Source: Monosiga brevicollis MX1 (Eukaryota > Opisthokonta > Choanoflagellata > Craspedida > Salpingoecidae). Taken from it: a stretch of DNA of 64,000 nt. The notes beneath the pieces were generated by a model. That model was not told where the DNA came from, ran no database searches, and saw only the letters and a list, made by a program, of their open reading frames with translations. The stretch lies in the NCBI RefSeq assembly GCF_000002865.3, contig NW_001865058.1, forward strand, positions 232,064-296,063, given 5' to 3'. Each line of letters begins with the position of its first letter. Position 1 is the stretch's first letter. Shown here in pieces: positions 13,503 through 24,951 of the stretch. A program made the translations under genes and the position numbers.

Positions 13503-15643
13503 TTACCGCCGTGCCGACTTTGGGGTTGCCTTGGCAGAGCCAGTACGTTTGGCAGATTTTGGAGTTGTCGGCTTGCTGGCAGCCTTGGGAGTAGCGGGCT
13601 TGCTGGCAGCTTTGAGGGTGGCGGGCTTGCTGGCAGCTTTGGGAGTAGCGGGCTTGCTGGCGGCCTTGGGGGTGGCGGCCTTGCTGGCGGCCTTGGGAGT
13701 AGCGGGCTTGCTGGCGGCCTTGGGGGTGGCGGGCTTGCTGGCGGCCTTGGGAGTAGCGGGCTTGCTGGCGGCCTTGGGGGTGGCGGGCTTGCTGGCGGCC
13801 TTGGGGGTGGCGGCCTTGCTGGCGGCCTTGGGAGTAGCGGGCTTGCTGGCGGCCTTGGGGGTGGCGGGCTTGCTGGCGGCCTTGGGAGTAGCGGGCTTGC
13901 TGGCGGCCTTGGGGGTGGCGGGCTTGCTGGCGGCCTTGGGGGTGGCGGGCTTGCTGGCGGCCTTGGGGGTGGCGGGCTTGCTGGCGGCCTTGGGGGTGGC
14001 GGGCTTGCTGGCGGCCTTGGGGGTGGCGGCAGGCGAGGCCTTGGCCTTTTTGGCTGGTGTGGCGGCATCGGCGGGCTCCTTCTTGGCATCACCATTGGTG
14101 GCCTTGGCTTGTCGCTTGGCTGGTACCTTCTTGACTGGTGCCTTCTTGGCTGGCGCCTTCTTTTTGTTCTGCGGTGCCTCTGTCTCCTCCATATCCTCCT
14201 CCATGGGTTGGTACTCGGTGACGGCTTCCTGAAGCATGTCTTGGACAGTGACGGTAGACTTGGCGCCAGTCTTAACGGACGTGCCAAGCTTGAGGGTCGA
14301 CTCGGCAGCATCCAGCTCATCAGCAGTGGCATGCCACACGGGAAGAGCAATGGTGTTATCTGCTTGAATCAAGACAGCCTGCAGAAGCTTTTCCTTGTGG
14401 GGAAGGACGTCAATGATGTGAGGCATGGCCACGAGGACGTTCTCACCGAGCTGCTTCCAGGTCATGGCACTATTGCCAATGCGCAGAGAGCTGTCGCAAA
14501 ACACATTGTGAGTCGAGCGTGAGTTCATGCAAGAGACGGGCGCAAAGGATGGTCTGTGCAACGAACCAGCTGGAGCCACTGAGGTGAAAGTATGAGGCCT
14601 CGAGGGCACGACGAATGGCGGGAGTGAACTTGCGGTTTTTGAGCTTGACGCCAACAGGTGATCTAAGATTCAAACGAGGTGAGGCAAGAACCGGGGGCCG
14701 GGGGAACAGCATCATGGCGCCATTAAGGCCAATACTGTAACTGAAACGGAAAAGCATACTTTTTCTTGCTGGTGAACTTGGTGCCCAGGAGACGGGACAT
14801 GGAAGGCAGCACACTGCACATGTTCGGGAGAGCATGATGAGGAAGCACGTCGAGTGATGATGATGCACGACGAGGACCAAGCAAGGGGTGGGCATACCGC
14901 TCATCGGCCATGAAGAAATCAAAAGAGTTGAGCAACTGGCGGCGCGCTTCATGTGTTTTGAACTCCTTCTCAAGTCGGCTGTAGCCAATGACCTGTTGCA
15001 AACCAATCAACTTTGAGCTGTCTGAAAGGCGCTGATGGTCAGCTCCTCTTGTGTTTGGACAAGCGACGCTCGCAGGGAGAGAAGGGCAAGCCCCAACAGT
15101 CCCCTCTCCCCCCTCGCAAAATAAAAAAAAAAATAGACGAAAGCATCTGCCACCCCGAATCCCTAACGAGGACCGACCGTCAAATTCTTGTGGCCTTCTT
15201 GAGCCGCAATTGTGGCAAAGTACTCTTCGGGGTCTTTGACAATGAGGCACAGGCGAGCGCCATCGTGGTCATACAAAAAGTGCTTCAATGGGCTGAGGGA
15301 AGGGAAACAGAAACAANNNNNNNNNNNNNNNNNNNNNNNNNNNNNNNNNNNNNNNNNNNNNNNNNNGGGCTTGAAGTGCAATAGGAAGCCAATCGTACAT
15401 GCGAAAGGGCTTGCTCGGTTTGCGAGGGACACCGGCCAGGGTGATGAGCATGTAAACGCCGCGTTCTTCATCGAGGAGACTCTCATCCTCGTTCTTCTTG
15501 AGGTAGGCCGTGAGGGCCTTGCAGGCCTTGATGACCTGGATGAACGTGCGGCAGCGAGATGAGGGGCTGATGCGCGCGCCGTGGCGTGCACGCCGGCTCG
15601 GGATGAAGTACGGAAAACGAACCTGGGCTTGGTCCAACTGCAT
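13503..15643 (-). CDS. RSL1D1: Ribosomal L1 domain-containing nucleolar protein (RSL1D1/Cic1/Utp30 type) with repeat tail
   Basis: Nucleolar ribosome-biogenesis factor related to ribosomal protein L1. Start at 15643: exon 1 encodes MQLDQAQ, matching the KQLDKEQV start of the human L1 domain, then a GT donor. Exon 2 carries LTAYLKKNEDESLLDEERG and VYMLITLAGVP (human NENESLF...LMVVLWKIP). Further blocks are YSRLEKEFKTHEARRQL-LNSFDFFMADER, LLGTKFTSKKKYPVGVKL-like, and LGENVLVAMPHIIDVLP, all in family order. An N gap (15317-15366) falls between coding blocks. Downstream are an acidic linker, a Lys/Ala/Pro-rich segment, and about 17 copies of a nine-residue ATPKAASKP unit, ending KSARR. The tail resembles a histone H1 tail and offers TP sites, suggesting nucleic-acid binding and CDK-type control (inference). 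Human RSL1D1 also has a basic tail but not this regular repeat. Confidence 0.88.
13560..14031 (-). repeat. Coding 27-bp minisatellite (ATPKAASKP x about 17)
   Basis: Near-perfect tandem 27-bp units within the last exon of the L1-domain gene. Two unit variants alternate (ending P or A; GGAGTAGC versus GGGGTGGC on the plus strand), the pattern expected from recent unequal exchange. The same stretch is open in other frames, which are shadows. Copy number is likely to vary between strains. Confidence 0.93.
15317..15366. other. Assembly gap (50 N) inside the RSL1D1 gene
   Basis: Run of N. It falls between two exonic blocks of the L1 domain, so part of the gene may be missing. The true length is not shown by the sequence. 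Confidence 0.99.
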
Positions 15644-16910
15644 GCTGCTGCTGTTCTATTACCAGTCCTCACGTCACACGACCGACAAGGAGGACACACC
15701 GCTCTTTAGCTGGCACTGCGCCTTGCCAAGACACCTGAATCCCGTGACTCGACCGCTCCGTCTGATAGAGAGAGAGAGAGAGAGAGGGAGAAGGAGAGAG
15801 AGAGCGAGAGCGAGAGCGCGCGCGACTCGAGGCACAAAAAAAGAGAGAGAGCGTGAGAGCGCGTGAGAAACTGAAAGAGTGTAGGTCAAATGGGTTCAAG
15901 GAATCAGAGAAACGGGTAGTAGGAGGCAATGATCAGAGAAGTGTATTTGTCAGCTTTGATAACAACTGAGAAAAAAAGCATGAGGAAGAGAATTGAGGAG
16001 GCAAAGATCAAAATGAGAGCAACAAAGAAAAGAAGACAAATCCCCAGAGATATCGATTCAAACCAGCTCAAAAGGCAGAGATTCCGTCCACGAGCAGTAC
16101 CTGGAACACGTGCTCTTGGCACTTCTTAAGCTTTAACTGTGATACCAACCACCATGTGTGTGTTCGACTGGCTTGCTTGTCAGACGTTTCCGTTTGTCTG
16201 ACAAAATGATTTGTCAGACAATTTGCTCTTTCTTTCTTTTCTTGTTATCACATGTGGTACATGTACATGAGTGCTTTCTCTCTTCGCTCTTACCAATTCA
16301 TCTCCTTCTTTCTCTCTCTCTTTCTCGCTCAATCTGTCTCTCTACTAAAAAGCCGCCTCTGCCTTTTGATGAGCGACTTGCGGTACCCCGGCCGCACCCC
16401 GGCTTGGCACGGAGATACATTCGCTTGTGGTCTGCGCCCTTTCCAACGCCGAGAACGAGACAATTGACCAGACTCCCGTCCGCCAGCAGACCAAGCGCTC
16501 GAGGCCACACAGCCCGACTCGCCAGACACACGGGCCTACCGTCTTCCATGCATGCATGCACGTACAGCAGTGATGGCGCTTGTCAACGAACCGCTGCTCT
16601 GCTCCCCATTCTTCACCCCCTTCGCTCGAGATCTTTGTCAGTCACAGGCCTGGGTTGGACATGGGGAGTGCGAGGATGCCTGTTCTGTTTGGTCGCCTGC
16701 TGTAAATTGCCCTGGCTTCCGCCCGCGCTGAGCCTTGGCCTGATTGCGGTCGCGCAAACGCTGCCGTAGTCCAAGAGCGCAAAGCCAGAGGCGAGTGTGT
16801 GGCGCGGGCCTTCGTTGTAGCGTGGGCCTTCGGTTGATCCCGGCGGGACGGCTGCTTGGAGTTGGCCCGCCAACCCAAACGTACACGGCATCTGGCCCAT
16901 TGAGCAACAT
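15644..16910. promoter_or_regulatory. Divergent intergenic region RSL1D1 / surface receptor, with GA tract
   Basis: 1.27 kb between divergent start codons. 15765-15860 is a GA-rich tract (CT on the sense strand of RSL1D1); 15925-16060 is AG/AT-rich; 16310-16345 is CT-rich on the sense strand of the next gene. 16360-16900 is GC-rich and looks like 5' UTR or promoter. I see no exon with convincing splice signals or family similarity. Confidence 0.5.
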
Positions 16911-19900
16911 GGTGCGCCTCATCCAGGCGGACCTGCTAGCCTTGCTGGCTTATCTCGTTGTGCCCGTATGCACGCAATGGACACCGGGACCGGGCGCCTC
17001 TGCGTATCTGACCAGTCCCAGCTGGCGTTCCGACACCACGGCCCAGGGCACACACACCATCTTCAACGTTGCCGGCTTCAACACCAGCTATCCCATCCTA
17101 AACAACGACTACTACTACGACCACAGCCCCTTCTTCACAGATGCCAACTACATCAATGTGGCTGGCAATGCCGACGCGGTCGTTCACAACTTTTCACGTT
17201 TCTCGCTAGACGACGCTCGCTACCACGCGGAGCCCGGCAATGGTAGTGCCTCTGCTACCCTGCAAACGCTCCGCTACCTATTTCGTCTTGGAGCACCCGG
17301 TTCAAGCTATGATCGCAGCCAACTGCAGTCAACCCACGACTACCTCGAACTTTACGTGACGCTCTTCCTGTCCTCGGGTGTCTCCCAGCGTCTTCTCATG
17401 TTCTTGGCCGAGGGTGCTGATGACTCCCGCTTCGTGGTCAAGCAACCAGCAAGCCTGGCTGGCCTGGTCTTTGCACCAAACCAGCCCGCGTCCCGCCTCA
17501 GCCTTGCCACCAGCGTGCCAGAGACGCTTACTCACCTCCAATTCACTCTTGTGTACCGATCTACCGGTTACCAGGAGCTCCTGGTCTTTGGAGATCTCGC
17601 CGTGCTTGCCTGCACGACTCGAGGCTGCCCTTGCTATCCCGGCGAGTATTTTGGTGCCAATGGCTGCACACGCTGTCCTGCGGGCCGCTTCACGGCCGAG
17701 TGGAACGCCTCTAGCTGTGGCCCCTGCCCTGGCGACCTTGTTCCCAACGATGATCGGACCGGGTGTCGCTGCCCACCCTCGATGGTGCCTGCTCACCCCG
17801 GATCAGACACCACCTGCGCGCCCTGTCCAGCAGGAACGCGCCAACACTACATAGGCACAACCTGCTTTCCTTGCAGCACGGGCACGTTTTCAGCAACCAC
17901 GGGTGCCACGTCATGCAGTCCCTGCACACCGCCTGCGGAACATCCGCAGGAACCCTGCCCACCCGGTCATCTCTTTCTTAATTGCACTGCTTCTCACGAC
18001 CGAGGGTGCCGAGGTGCGCCCTTTCTCCCAGGCCAGCTCTGCCTGCCCCATACCATGCCCGTCTCCTGTCCTCCTCACTTGTCTTGCTCATGACCAACAG
18101 ATGTTACGCCGCCGACACCTGTGCTGGTGGGCCGCGAGCAGCTGCAGCTGGTTACAAGTGAGGCAGGCCTTGCAGTTTATAAAGATGTCCAGGAGGCACG
18201 CACCGATCCATACGTGCTGCCCACAGTGGCGTACGTTGACGATCAACACGTCAACCTTTCTGCTGCCGCAGCTGTCTTACCCGATCCCTCTGCTGTTCAT
18301 CTGGGTGCGCATCCCCTTCTCTACCCATCGACAGACTGTATGCCTTCTTGCTTCCCCCACGCTAACGTGCCTTAACCTTGCGCTTTTAGAACGTGTGGGC
18401 AATTACACGATCGAATTCTGGGCTTTGGATGCGACTGGCAATGCTGGCGTGGCGCAAGTGCTTGTGCTTGTCATAGATACCACTGCGCCAATGATATCGT
18501 TGTGCAACGGAACCCGCCTCACCAACGGCACCCGCTGGTGGATTCGCGCTGGCGAACCCGTTGCCCCACAGCTATACGATGTCTGTGCCTATGACATGAC
18601 CCCGAGTCGCCCCCTTGTGCGCTCATTCGGAGACATGATACCTTTGCTGCCAAAACAACTCCCAGCCAATTTTTCTGTTCGCTACGTGGCACAAGATGAC
18701 GTGGGGCATGTCACCATTGTCATCGTCACGGTGACCAGCCACGATCGAATACCACCCGAGCTTCGCCTTGTCGGCTCGGCGGACCTGCACGTGGAGGCTC
18801 AGCGCCATGACGACTCGGCCTTGATCTGGGAAGACCCTGGGGCCACCGCTTTGGACGCCGTGGATGCCATGCTCCACCCGAAAGCACCACCACCCGCTGT
18901 ACAACGGGACATCATGAGTGTATCTTGGGGACCGACAGACGTGACGGGACCTGGTTGGTCGTGTCCGACCTTTTTCGAACCTTGGCATGTCGCAAGCGAC
19001 ACGCCGTCCATGTCCTCCACAACAATAGGGACACCACTGACATCAGCCACGACCCAGGCGCTCAATTCGAGCACCGCCCTTCCCCTTCAAGTGCTGCTGT
19101 CTGCCCCTCCCGGGACCGTGTACCAAATTCGCTATTCTGCCCGCGACCTGACGGGCAACGTCGCCACGGTCCATCGGGTTGTCACCATTCAGGATACCCA
19201 AGCGCCCGTCTTTCATGTCACCAGCCATTTGATCTGGTGGCATACTGATGAGGCACCAGGGATGCACCTCCCAAGCTTGAGCGTCGTGGATGCAGTTGAT
19301 GGGCATCTCGAAGCAGCAGTGTGCGTGCGTGCAGCGCGCTTCTTGCCCGAACCCGCGGTGCCTCAGCCCCTAGTCGTGGCTGGACGAATTCCAGTTGATT
19401 ATTCTGTTTCTTTGCGCAATGTGACCCCGGCGGCGCCAGCGGGCACGCTTTTTCAGCTCGAGTATCTTGTTGCAGATGCCCTTGGACATTTGGCATGGAC
19501 CCAGCAATTGGTGGCTGTGGTGGACGTGCGAGCACCCCTCGTTGTCTTGCGCGGACCCACCATCACCCAGGTCCCCTATGGAACGCAATTCCGCGAACCT
19601 GGTTTTGTGGCGGCTGTAGGGGTCACCGTGACCGTGTCTGGCCTTGAGGAGCTGGATGTGTACCAGCCTGGCCGCTATGAGCTACTGTATGGGACCCTTG
19701 GCCGAGCGGTGGCGACGCGTTGGATTGACGTGGCCGAGTACAAGCGTCCAGCAGAGGAGGCCGTCGTCCGGCTGGAGCTGGAACGCAGCGTCGCTGCTGA
19801 TACGCGGCGTCTATCTGAATTGGTGCAGTCGGCGTTGCCCGACTGGGGCTACATCATCCTCAATGACTGGCAAACAAACGGCAAGCGCCGCCGTGCACTC

Positions 19901-21133
19901 TCCAACATCCTGGAGCTGAGCGTGCGACGCAGGGACTCGAACTTCACTTCAGTCCCAGGCACGACCATCGCGTCGTGGCTGGCAGAGGGAGCAGCAGACC
20001 GTGCAACCTTTGAAGCTGCGTTGGGGGCGCACATCAACGTTGTTGCCACGTCGTCAACCTGGCTAGCAGCTTCCAATGGCAACCGTTCAAACGACTTGCC
20101 CGTGTGGGTGATTGGTGCTGCGGTTGCGGGAACATGCCTAGTATGTGCGCTAGTGTACCTGACGCGACAGCGGCGACGGCGGCGGCATCAACGGCCCCTC
20201 GTATCTGGCCGCCAGTACGACATGAGCAGCATGGATGTGGATGGGTGTTCGTTGTCCACGCCACTGTCGGAGCGACGATTCGCCGGCTCACACATGGTGA
20301 CGGCCCCCCACCTTCGGGTGGCGTACCTACCTGGGTTTGAGCATTCGAATTCGTCGGCGTGGGAGAGTGGAACGGATAGCAGCGTGCTGCCGGGACCGCC
20401 CGTGGCGCCTCGGCCTTCTACAAGCTTGAGCACTCCATCTTTTGGGGAATACGCAGCGCTGGACGATGCGCCGGTGGTTGAGCTGCCTGAGTACGCCGAG
20501 CCAGACGAGGTGTCTGCACCGGCTGTCATCGTTCATGACTTGCACGAATACGAGTACGCGCCCTCGGGTGGGGCGTTGACACGACGGGCAACCCAGGTCG
20601 AGTATGCCTATGCCGAGTCCTTTGAGGCATCGCGACCCTCAAGCGTCGCCACTGACAGTATGTATGAGACCCCAACACCGCGCGCAAGTAGCCATGATGG
20701 CACCAACGAGCACGATCACTCGGCAGCTGAGTGTGCAGCCACCACCCCGGACAATGGCAATCCGCATGCCGGCGAGGGAGACTTTGATGAACCACTTTAC
20801 CAGGAAGTCCCACCGCCGCTGCCGCTGCGTCAACCCGCGCTTTCCACTGTAGTCGAAGGGTTACTATGCGATGCAGGTTCACTTGAAGGAATCAATGTTG
20901 CTGTTGACGCTAGTCACGAGCAGTTAAGTGAGAGCCAGCATGCGAGTTTGCGCGATGTTCTCAGCCCAGCCGAAAGTGACCACACACAGCCAGAAAAGGA
21001 CCAGCCGCTGAGCCAGAGAGACTGTTTCCTGCCTCCGACGTGTGCCTCCCCCCCTGTCCTGCGCTTCGAGCAGCCCTACGATGAAGCCCATCAGCCGAGT
21101 TTGAGCATGCTAGAGGGCGACCCGAGTAGCTAG
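16911..21133 (+). CDS. Type I membrane receptor: Cys-rich + Ig-like/HYR-like ectodomain, Tyr-rich cytoplasmic tail
   Basis: Start at 16911: MVRLIQADLLALLAYLVV is a signal peptide ending near VCTQ. Residues about 25-230 form an unassigned beta-rich domain. Residues about 235-365 hold GCC2/GCC3-type (ephrin-receptor-like) repeats with CPAGRFTAEWNASSCGPCPG and CPAGTRQHY...CFPCSTGTFS. Several Ig-like modules follow, recognised by their linkers VIDTTAPMISL, QDTQAPVFHV, DVRAPLVVLRGP; the last (PYGTQFREPGF...YQPGRYELLYG) matches the DUF5011 pattern. One TM helix (VWVIGAAVAGTCLVCALVYL, about 20104-20163) precedes RQRRRRR. The about 320-residue tail has tyrosines in EYAALDD, EYAEPDE, YEYAPS, EYAYAES, MYETP, LYQEV, YDEA and an SH3-type PPLPLR. 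Introns near 17965-18100 (donor uncertain) and at 18305-18389. Probably a tyrosine-kinase substrate or adhesion receptor (inference); ligand unknown. Confidence 0.82.
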
Positions 21134-21609
21134 CCTGATGTTGTGTGTACCGTCCCTCTCATAAGTTATCATTATTATTGGCGATGAAACTGTATTCGAA
21201 TCGACCGGCGTGGCAGCGCTTGGTGACTCTTTGAACTTTCACTTGGGTGCCAGCGACAGTCTCCCCCCCCCCCCTACCCTTGTCTCTCTCTACATACATG
21301 CGAACCAGCCTTCTGCATTATGGTTTTTAGAAGTTTCCCATAACAATTCACTGTTCACATGAAAGAGAGAGACAGAGAGAGACAGAGAGAGACAGAGAGA
21401 GACAGAGAGAGACAGAGAGAGACAGAGAGAGACAGAGAGAGACAGAGAGAGACAGAGAGAGACAGAGAGAGACAGAGAGACAGAGAGAGACAGAGAGACA
21501 GAGGGCGAGACAGGGACAGAGACAAAGAGAGACAGAGGGAGAGACAGGACAGGGACAGAGAGGGAGACAGGGACAGAGACAGAGAGAGAGACAGAGACAG
21601 AGAGACAGT

Positions 21610-21642
<33 letters not shown>

Positions 21643-21825
21643 CAGAAAAAGACAGAAGAGATGACGCAATCAAACGTTATCCATATTATTTTTTTTTTGC
21701 TTGCGTGATCATTTAACGCAGCAGAGGGGATGCCCCTTTGAATCATACGCGCGCTTCTGCTCTGACACACCTCTTTTTTCCTCTTCTCGTCTTCCGGTCT
21801 CAATGCTTGCCTCGATCTCGGGGAG
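21134..21825. other. Intergenic spacer with GACAGA array and poly-A
   Basis: 692 bp between two plus-strand surface genes. 21361-21606 is a tandem GAGACA/GA array and about 21611-21640 a run of A. No gene supported; the long ORFs here are translations of the array. Confidence 0.7.
21361..21640 (+). repeat. (GACAGA/GAGACA)n microsatellite followed by poly-A
   Basis: Regular 8-bp GAGACAGA units decay towards the right into mixed GA/GACAGG units and end in about 30 A. Simple-sequence origin; a retroposed poly-A tail is possible but no element body is visible. Confidence 0.95.
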
Positions 21826-24800
21826 ATGGCAGCAGCGGTCACAACCGGCTGTTGTTCGAGCTGGTCTCGGCGCCGGCGCCGGTCTTGGGCAGGGTTATCC
21901 ATGGTAGTAGTTGTGCTCTTCTTTGTGTGGATCGTGACATGCCATGCCCAAAACACCTCTGCTCCTCCGGTTAGCAGCTCGATGGCGCCGAGAACGCCTA
22001 CTTCCCCAATCGGCGAAACCCAGGTGCGGATGCGGGCCGTGCTCACGGCGCAGGAGGCGCTGCTTGAGAATCTGCGCTCCGCCTTGGCTGCTAGCTGGAC
22101 CGACATGCTGTGCGGCTCCAAGGTGAGTTATGTCGCTTGGTGGGTTGGAAGCGTGATTCGAGTGGGTTGGTCTGCTTTCATGTCGCGCGGTCCATTGTAC
22201 TGCGTAGATCTGCACAGGCTGTGTGGCACTGGCCTGCGAGTCGGTGCTGGCCGACAAGTCTTGTGCTACCAGCTATGGTGGATGTTCTAGCGTCACCAAC
22301 GGCACCAACAGACTCCTCAGCTTCACCTCTTCTACGGTCACCACCGTGTCGAACCCACACGGGCCAGACCGCTCAGCCATGGAGCTTCGGCGAGACATGT
22401 GCCTGTTCGAGGATGTCAAGCCCGACAACGATCATCCAGTATTTGGTATTCCAGACCCTTCCGTCGGTAACGCCACGACGCGTCTCCAGGAGAACACGGA
22501 AGCTGCTCTCAAGTGGCAGTTTGCTGCGTCGCCTCGAGGCGTCTTTCGCGCCTACCCCGGGCATGCGCAGGAGACATGCTATGCATGTGCGTGCGTCGTG
22601 TTATTGCCGGCGCTTCCTGATCCAGAGCGCTTGGCACCTTCAAGTCCTCACTCGTTTTTTTGCCGATCGGGGCCTGCACCAATTATTGGGACTGCACAAA
22701 ACTAGATGACCCGCGTTTCACACCGTGGTATGCAGCTGCTGCCTCGGGTCCTAAAGACGTGGTGCTGGTGCGTCTATTCGTGACCTACTCACGGGGATAT
22801 GTGAGCGAGAGCATTGGAATCAACCTCAATTATGCTTGAATCTGGTAGATTTTGGATGTCTCGGGCTCGATGGTGGAGCAGGGACGGATGGTTCGTACTA
22901 CTGCGGCTTGTGACGTGCACGTCCACTGTGTTTGTGTTTGTGTGGTCCCTCAAATTTTGTGGCGGCCATGACGGCTCTGCTTGACCTGTGAACCACAGAA
23001 TGCACTGCGCCGTGCCGCCCTGGAGGTTCTAAAGACACTGAGCTTGGCAGATTACTTTGGCGTGGTGCTTTTCAATGACGATGCCTACCAGGTGCGAACC
23101 AATGTTTGTTTCATCGCGCTCCTCTGCGAGGATTGCAAACCTGTCTCGTTGTTTGGTTGGCTTTCTGATTCTTTTGCGCAATGTTGGCGTCCATGAACCG
23201 CCCACCATTTCCGACTGGTGGTGCTGATGTTGTCGGGTGGCACAGCTTCGTGTGGCTGGGCAAGAGCCCAATCAGCTGGTGCAGGCAACGCGCTACAACA
23301 TTGATGCCATGATAGAGTTGCTGGCGTCCGTCGTCCCCAGTGGCGAGACCAACTACCAGGCGGCTGTGCAGGAAGGTTATGCCTTGCTGCGGCTCACCAG
23401 GGCATCTTCTGGTTGCCATCGTGCCTTGCTCTTTGCTACGGTGCGTGACATTGAGTTGTCGTCCCGTTGATGTTGGCATGGCGTGGCGTCCTTGTGGAGC
23501 AAGCACGCCTGATGAGATGGCCCTGGTTATCTGGTGTAGGACGGTCGACCCAGCGTTGGCCCCACCTCGAGCAATGACCTGGCGGAGATGGTTCGGATGG
23601 AGAGCGCTGCTGTGGAAGCGGCTGTTGGTCAGAGACCGCATTTGTGGACCTATAGTCTGGGCCCAGCAGCCTCGCACAGTGTTCCGGCAGCCATGGCTTG
23701 TGCTGGCGGAGGGGTTTGGAGCCGTGTGGCGGATCGCAACACCACAGCTTTGATTCAGCAAATGGTGCACTTTTACGACTTTTTCGCAATGACGCACAGT
23801 GGCACTTCGACGCCCACATGGCTCGAGCCTCACGCCGCCTCCCCAGGCACGGTAGGTAGGGCGCTGGCTTGCTCATCGTGCAGTTGGCCACATCAAAGGT
23901 CTGTGCATACGTGGCTAATGTGCGGACATGATCCTGAACCGTGGTGTGGATAGATGACCACAGTTGCCCAAGCGTTGTTCGACGAGTCCACGACTCCAGC
24001 CACTCTGGTAGCGGTGGTGGGAATGGATTTTCGGACATCGGAGCTCACGGCCATTTCTACATCGAGGATGGCTCAGCTGCTGGCGCTGCATGCTCGCTCG
24101 CAGACATGTGTACAACCGGCTCACGTAGCTGCACAAGCATGCGTGCTGCAGCGTTTACGTTGGGCCCAGGGCTATCAATGCGCTGCCGATGCCGATTTGA
24201 ACTGTTCCGTGGATGTCCCGTCTTGTCCCCGGAACCCGGTGGCCATGGTGCCTGAGCCCATGACTGACTCTTTGTGCAGTGCGACACGGGATTCTTACGA
24301 TGCTGAGGTTGGTGTGGCCCAAAGGCATGACGCGGGCCTGATTCGGGGGCATTTCTCACGTGCCTGCGAACCCTCTCTCCCGCGCTCGCAAATGTGTACA
24401 GGCCTGTGATGGTTGTTTCAAGGTGGATGGGAGTGGAAGCGAGACGCCGTCGTGGTTGGACACACTGGTCTCGACTCTTGCGTTTGCAGCCTTGGTCTTG
24501 TTCACGCTGGGGTGTTGGGTACGTTTGCGCCGGGCACCAAATCTTTCATAGGGCGCAATTTTGAGGATTTATCGCGACCCAACCCATGCGTGATCCCCCC
24601 CCCCCACACTTTTTTTTTCTGTGCCTGGCGGGTGCGTAGAATTTGTGCAAGGGCAATTGGCGATGCCAGTGCCTCCGACGTTGCACGCACCGACCCCTAC
24701 AGGATACAGGAACATCTGGGAATGCACGCGCACGTGAGATAGTCCACCCGCCTCCAGCCGTGATTGAGCCGCTTTTTGGACCCTGGTACGAAGTCCAGTT

Positions 24801-24951
24801 GGACGACAGCGACGCAAACAGCGACAGGGATGATGACCTCGGCGATGGCGACCTTGACGCTCCACCAAGCTATGATAGCATTGCATTTGAAGCAGGGCCG
24901 ACACCGCCTCCATATGATTCGCACGCTTCAACCCGAGAGTCGAGCGTCTGA
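21826..24951 (+). CDS. Calcium-channel alpha2delta / CACHD1-like protein (VWA_N, VWA, Cache, TM) with PPxY tail
   Basis: Start chosen at 21826 (better Kozak context); an alternative ATG at 21901 gives a cleaner signal peptide (MVVVVLFFVWIVTCHAQ). A VWA_N-type block contains DPRFTPWYAAAASGPKDVV, which in alpha2delta proteins directly precedes the VWA domain. The VWA domain has a complete MIDAS: DVSGSM, the Thr in SGETNYQ, and the Asp in FATDGRPS, spread over exons about 22850-23620. A Cache-like domain follows (SPGT-MTTVAQALFDES, TLVAVVGMDF, about 23840-24060), then a Cys-rich stretch and a TM helix (DTLVSTLAFAALVLFTLGCW, about 24460-24520). The cytoplasmic tail is Asp-rich with two PPxY motifs (APPSYDS, TPPPYDS) and ends ESSV, a class I PDZ ligand. 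At least eight introns. In animals such proteins traffic and tune CaV channels; here the partner is unknown. Family assignment is firm, the exact subfamily is not. Confidence 0.85.

Noticed and set aside
13251-14522. Plus-strand open frames (Gly/Leu/Ala-rich) and a second minus frame (Pro-rich) across the RSL1D1 repeat
   Set aside because: The 27-bp unit lacks stops in several frames. Only the ATPKAASKP frame continues into the conserved L1-domain exons.
16158-16769. 203-residue open frame before the receptor at 16911
   Set aside because: Low-complexity, no similarity, no signal peptide of its own; lies in the presumed promoter/5' UTR.
21607-21640. Poly-A run as the tail of a retroposed copy
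   Set aside because: No gene-derived body or target-site duplication precedes it; simple-sequence decay explains it.
21290-21673. Open frames of Ser/Leu/Val or Arg/Asp/Glu repeats on both strands
   Set aside because: Artefact of the GACAGA array and poly-A.
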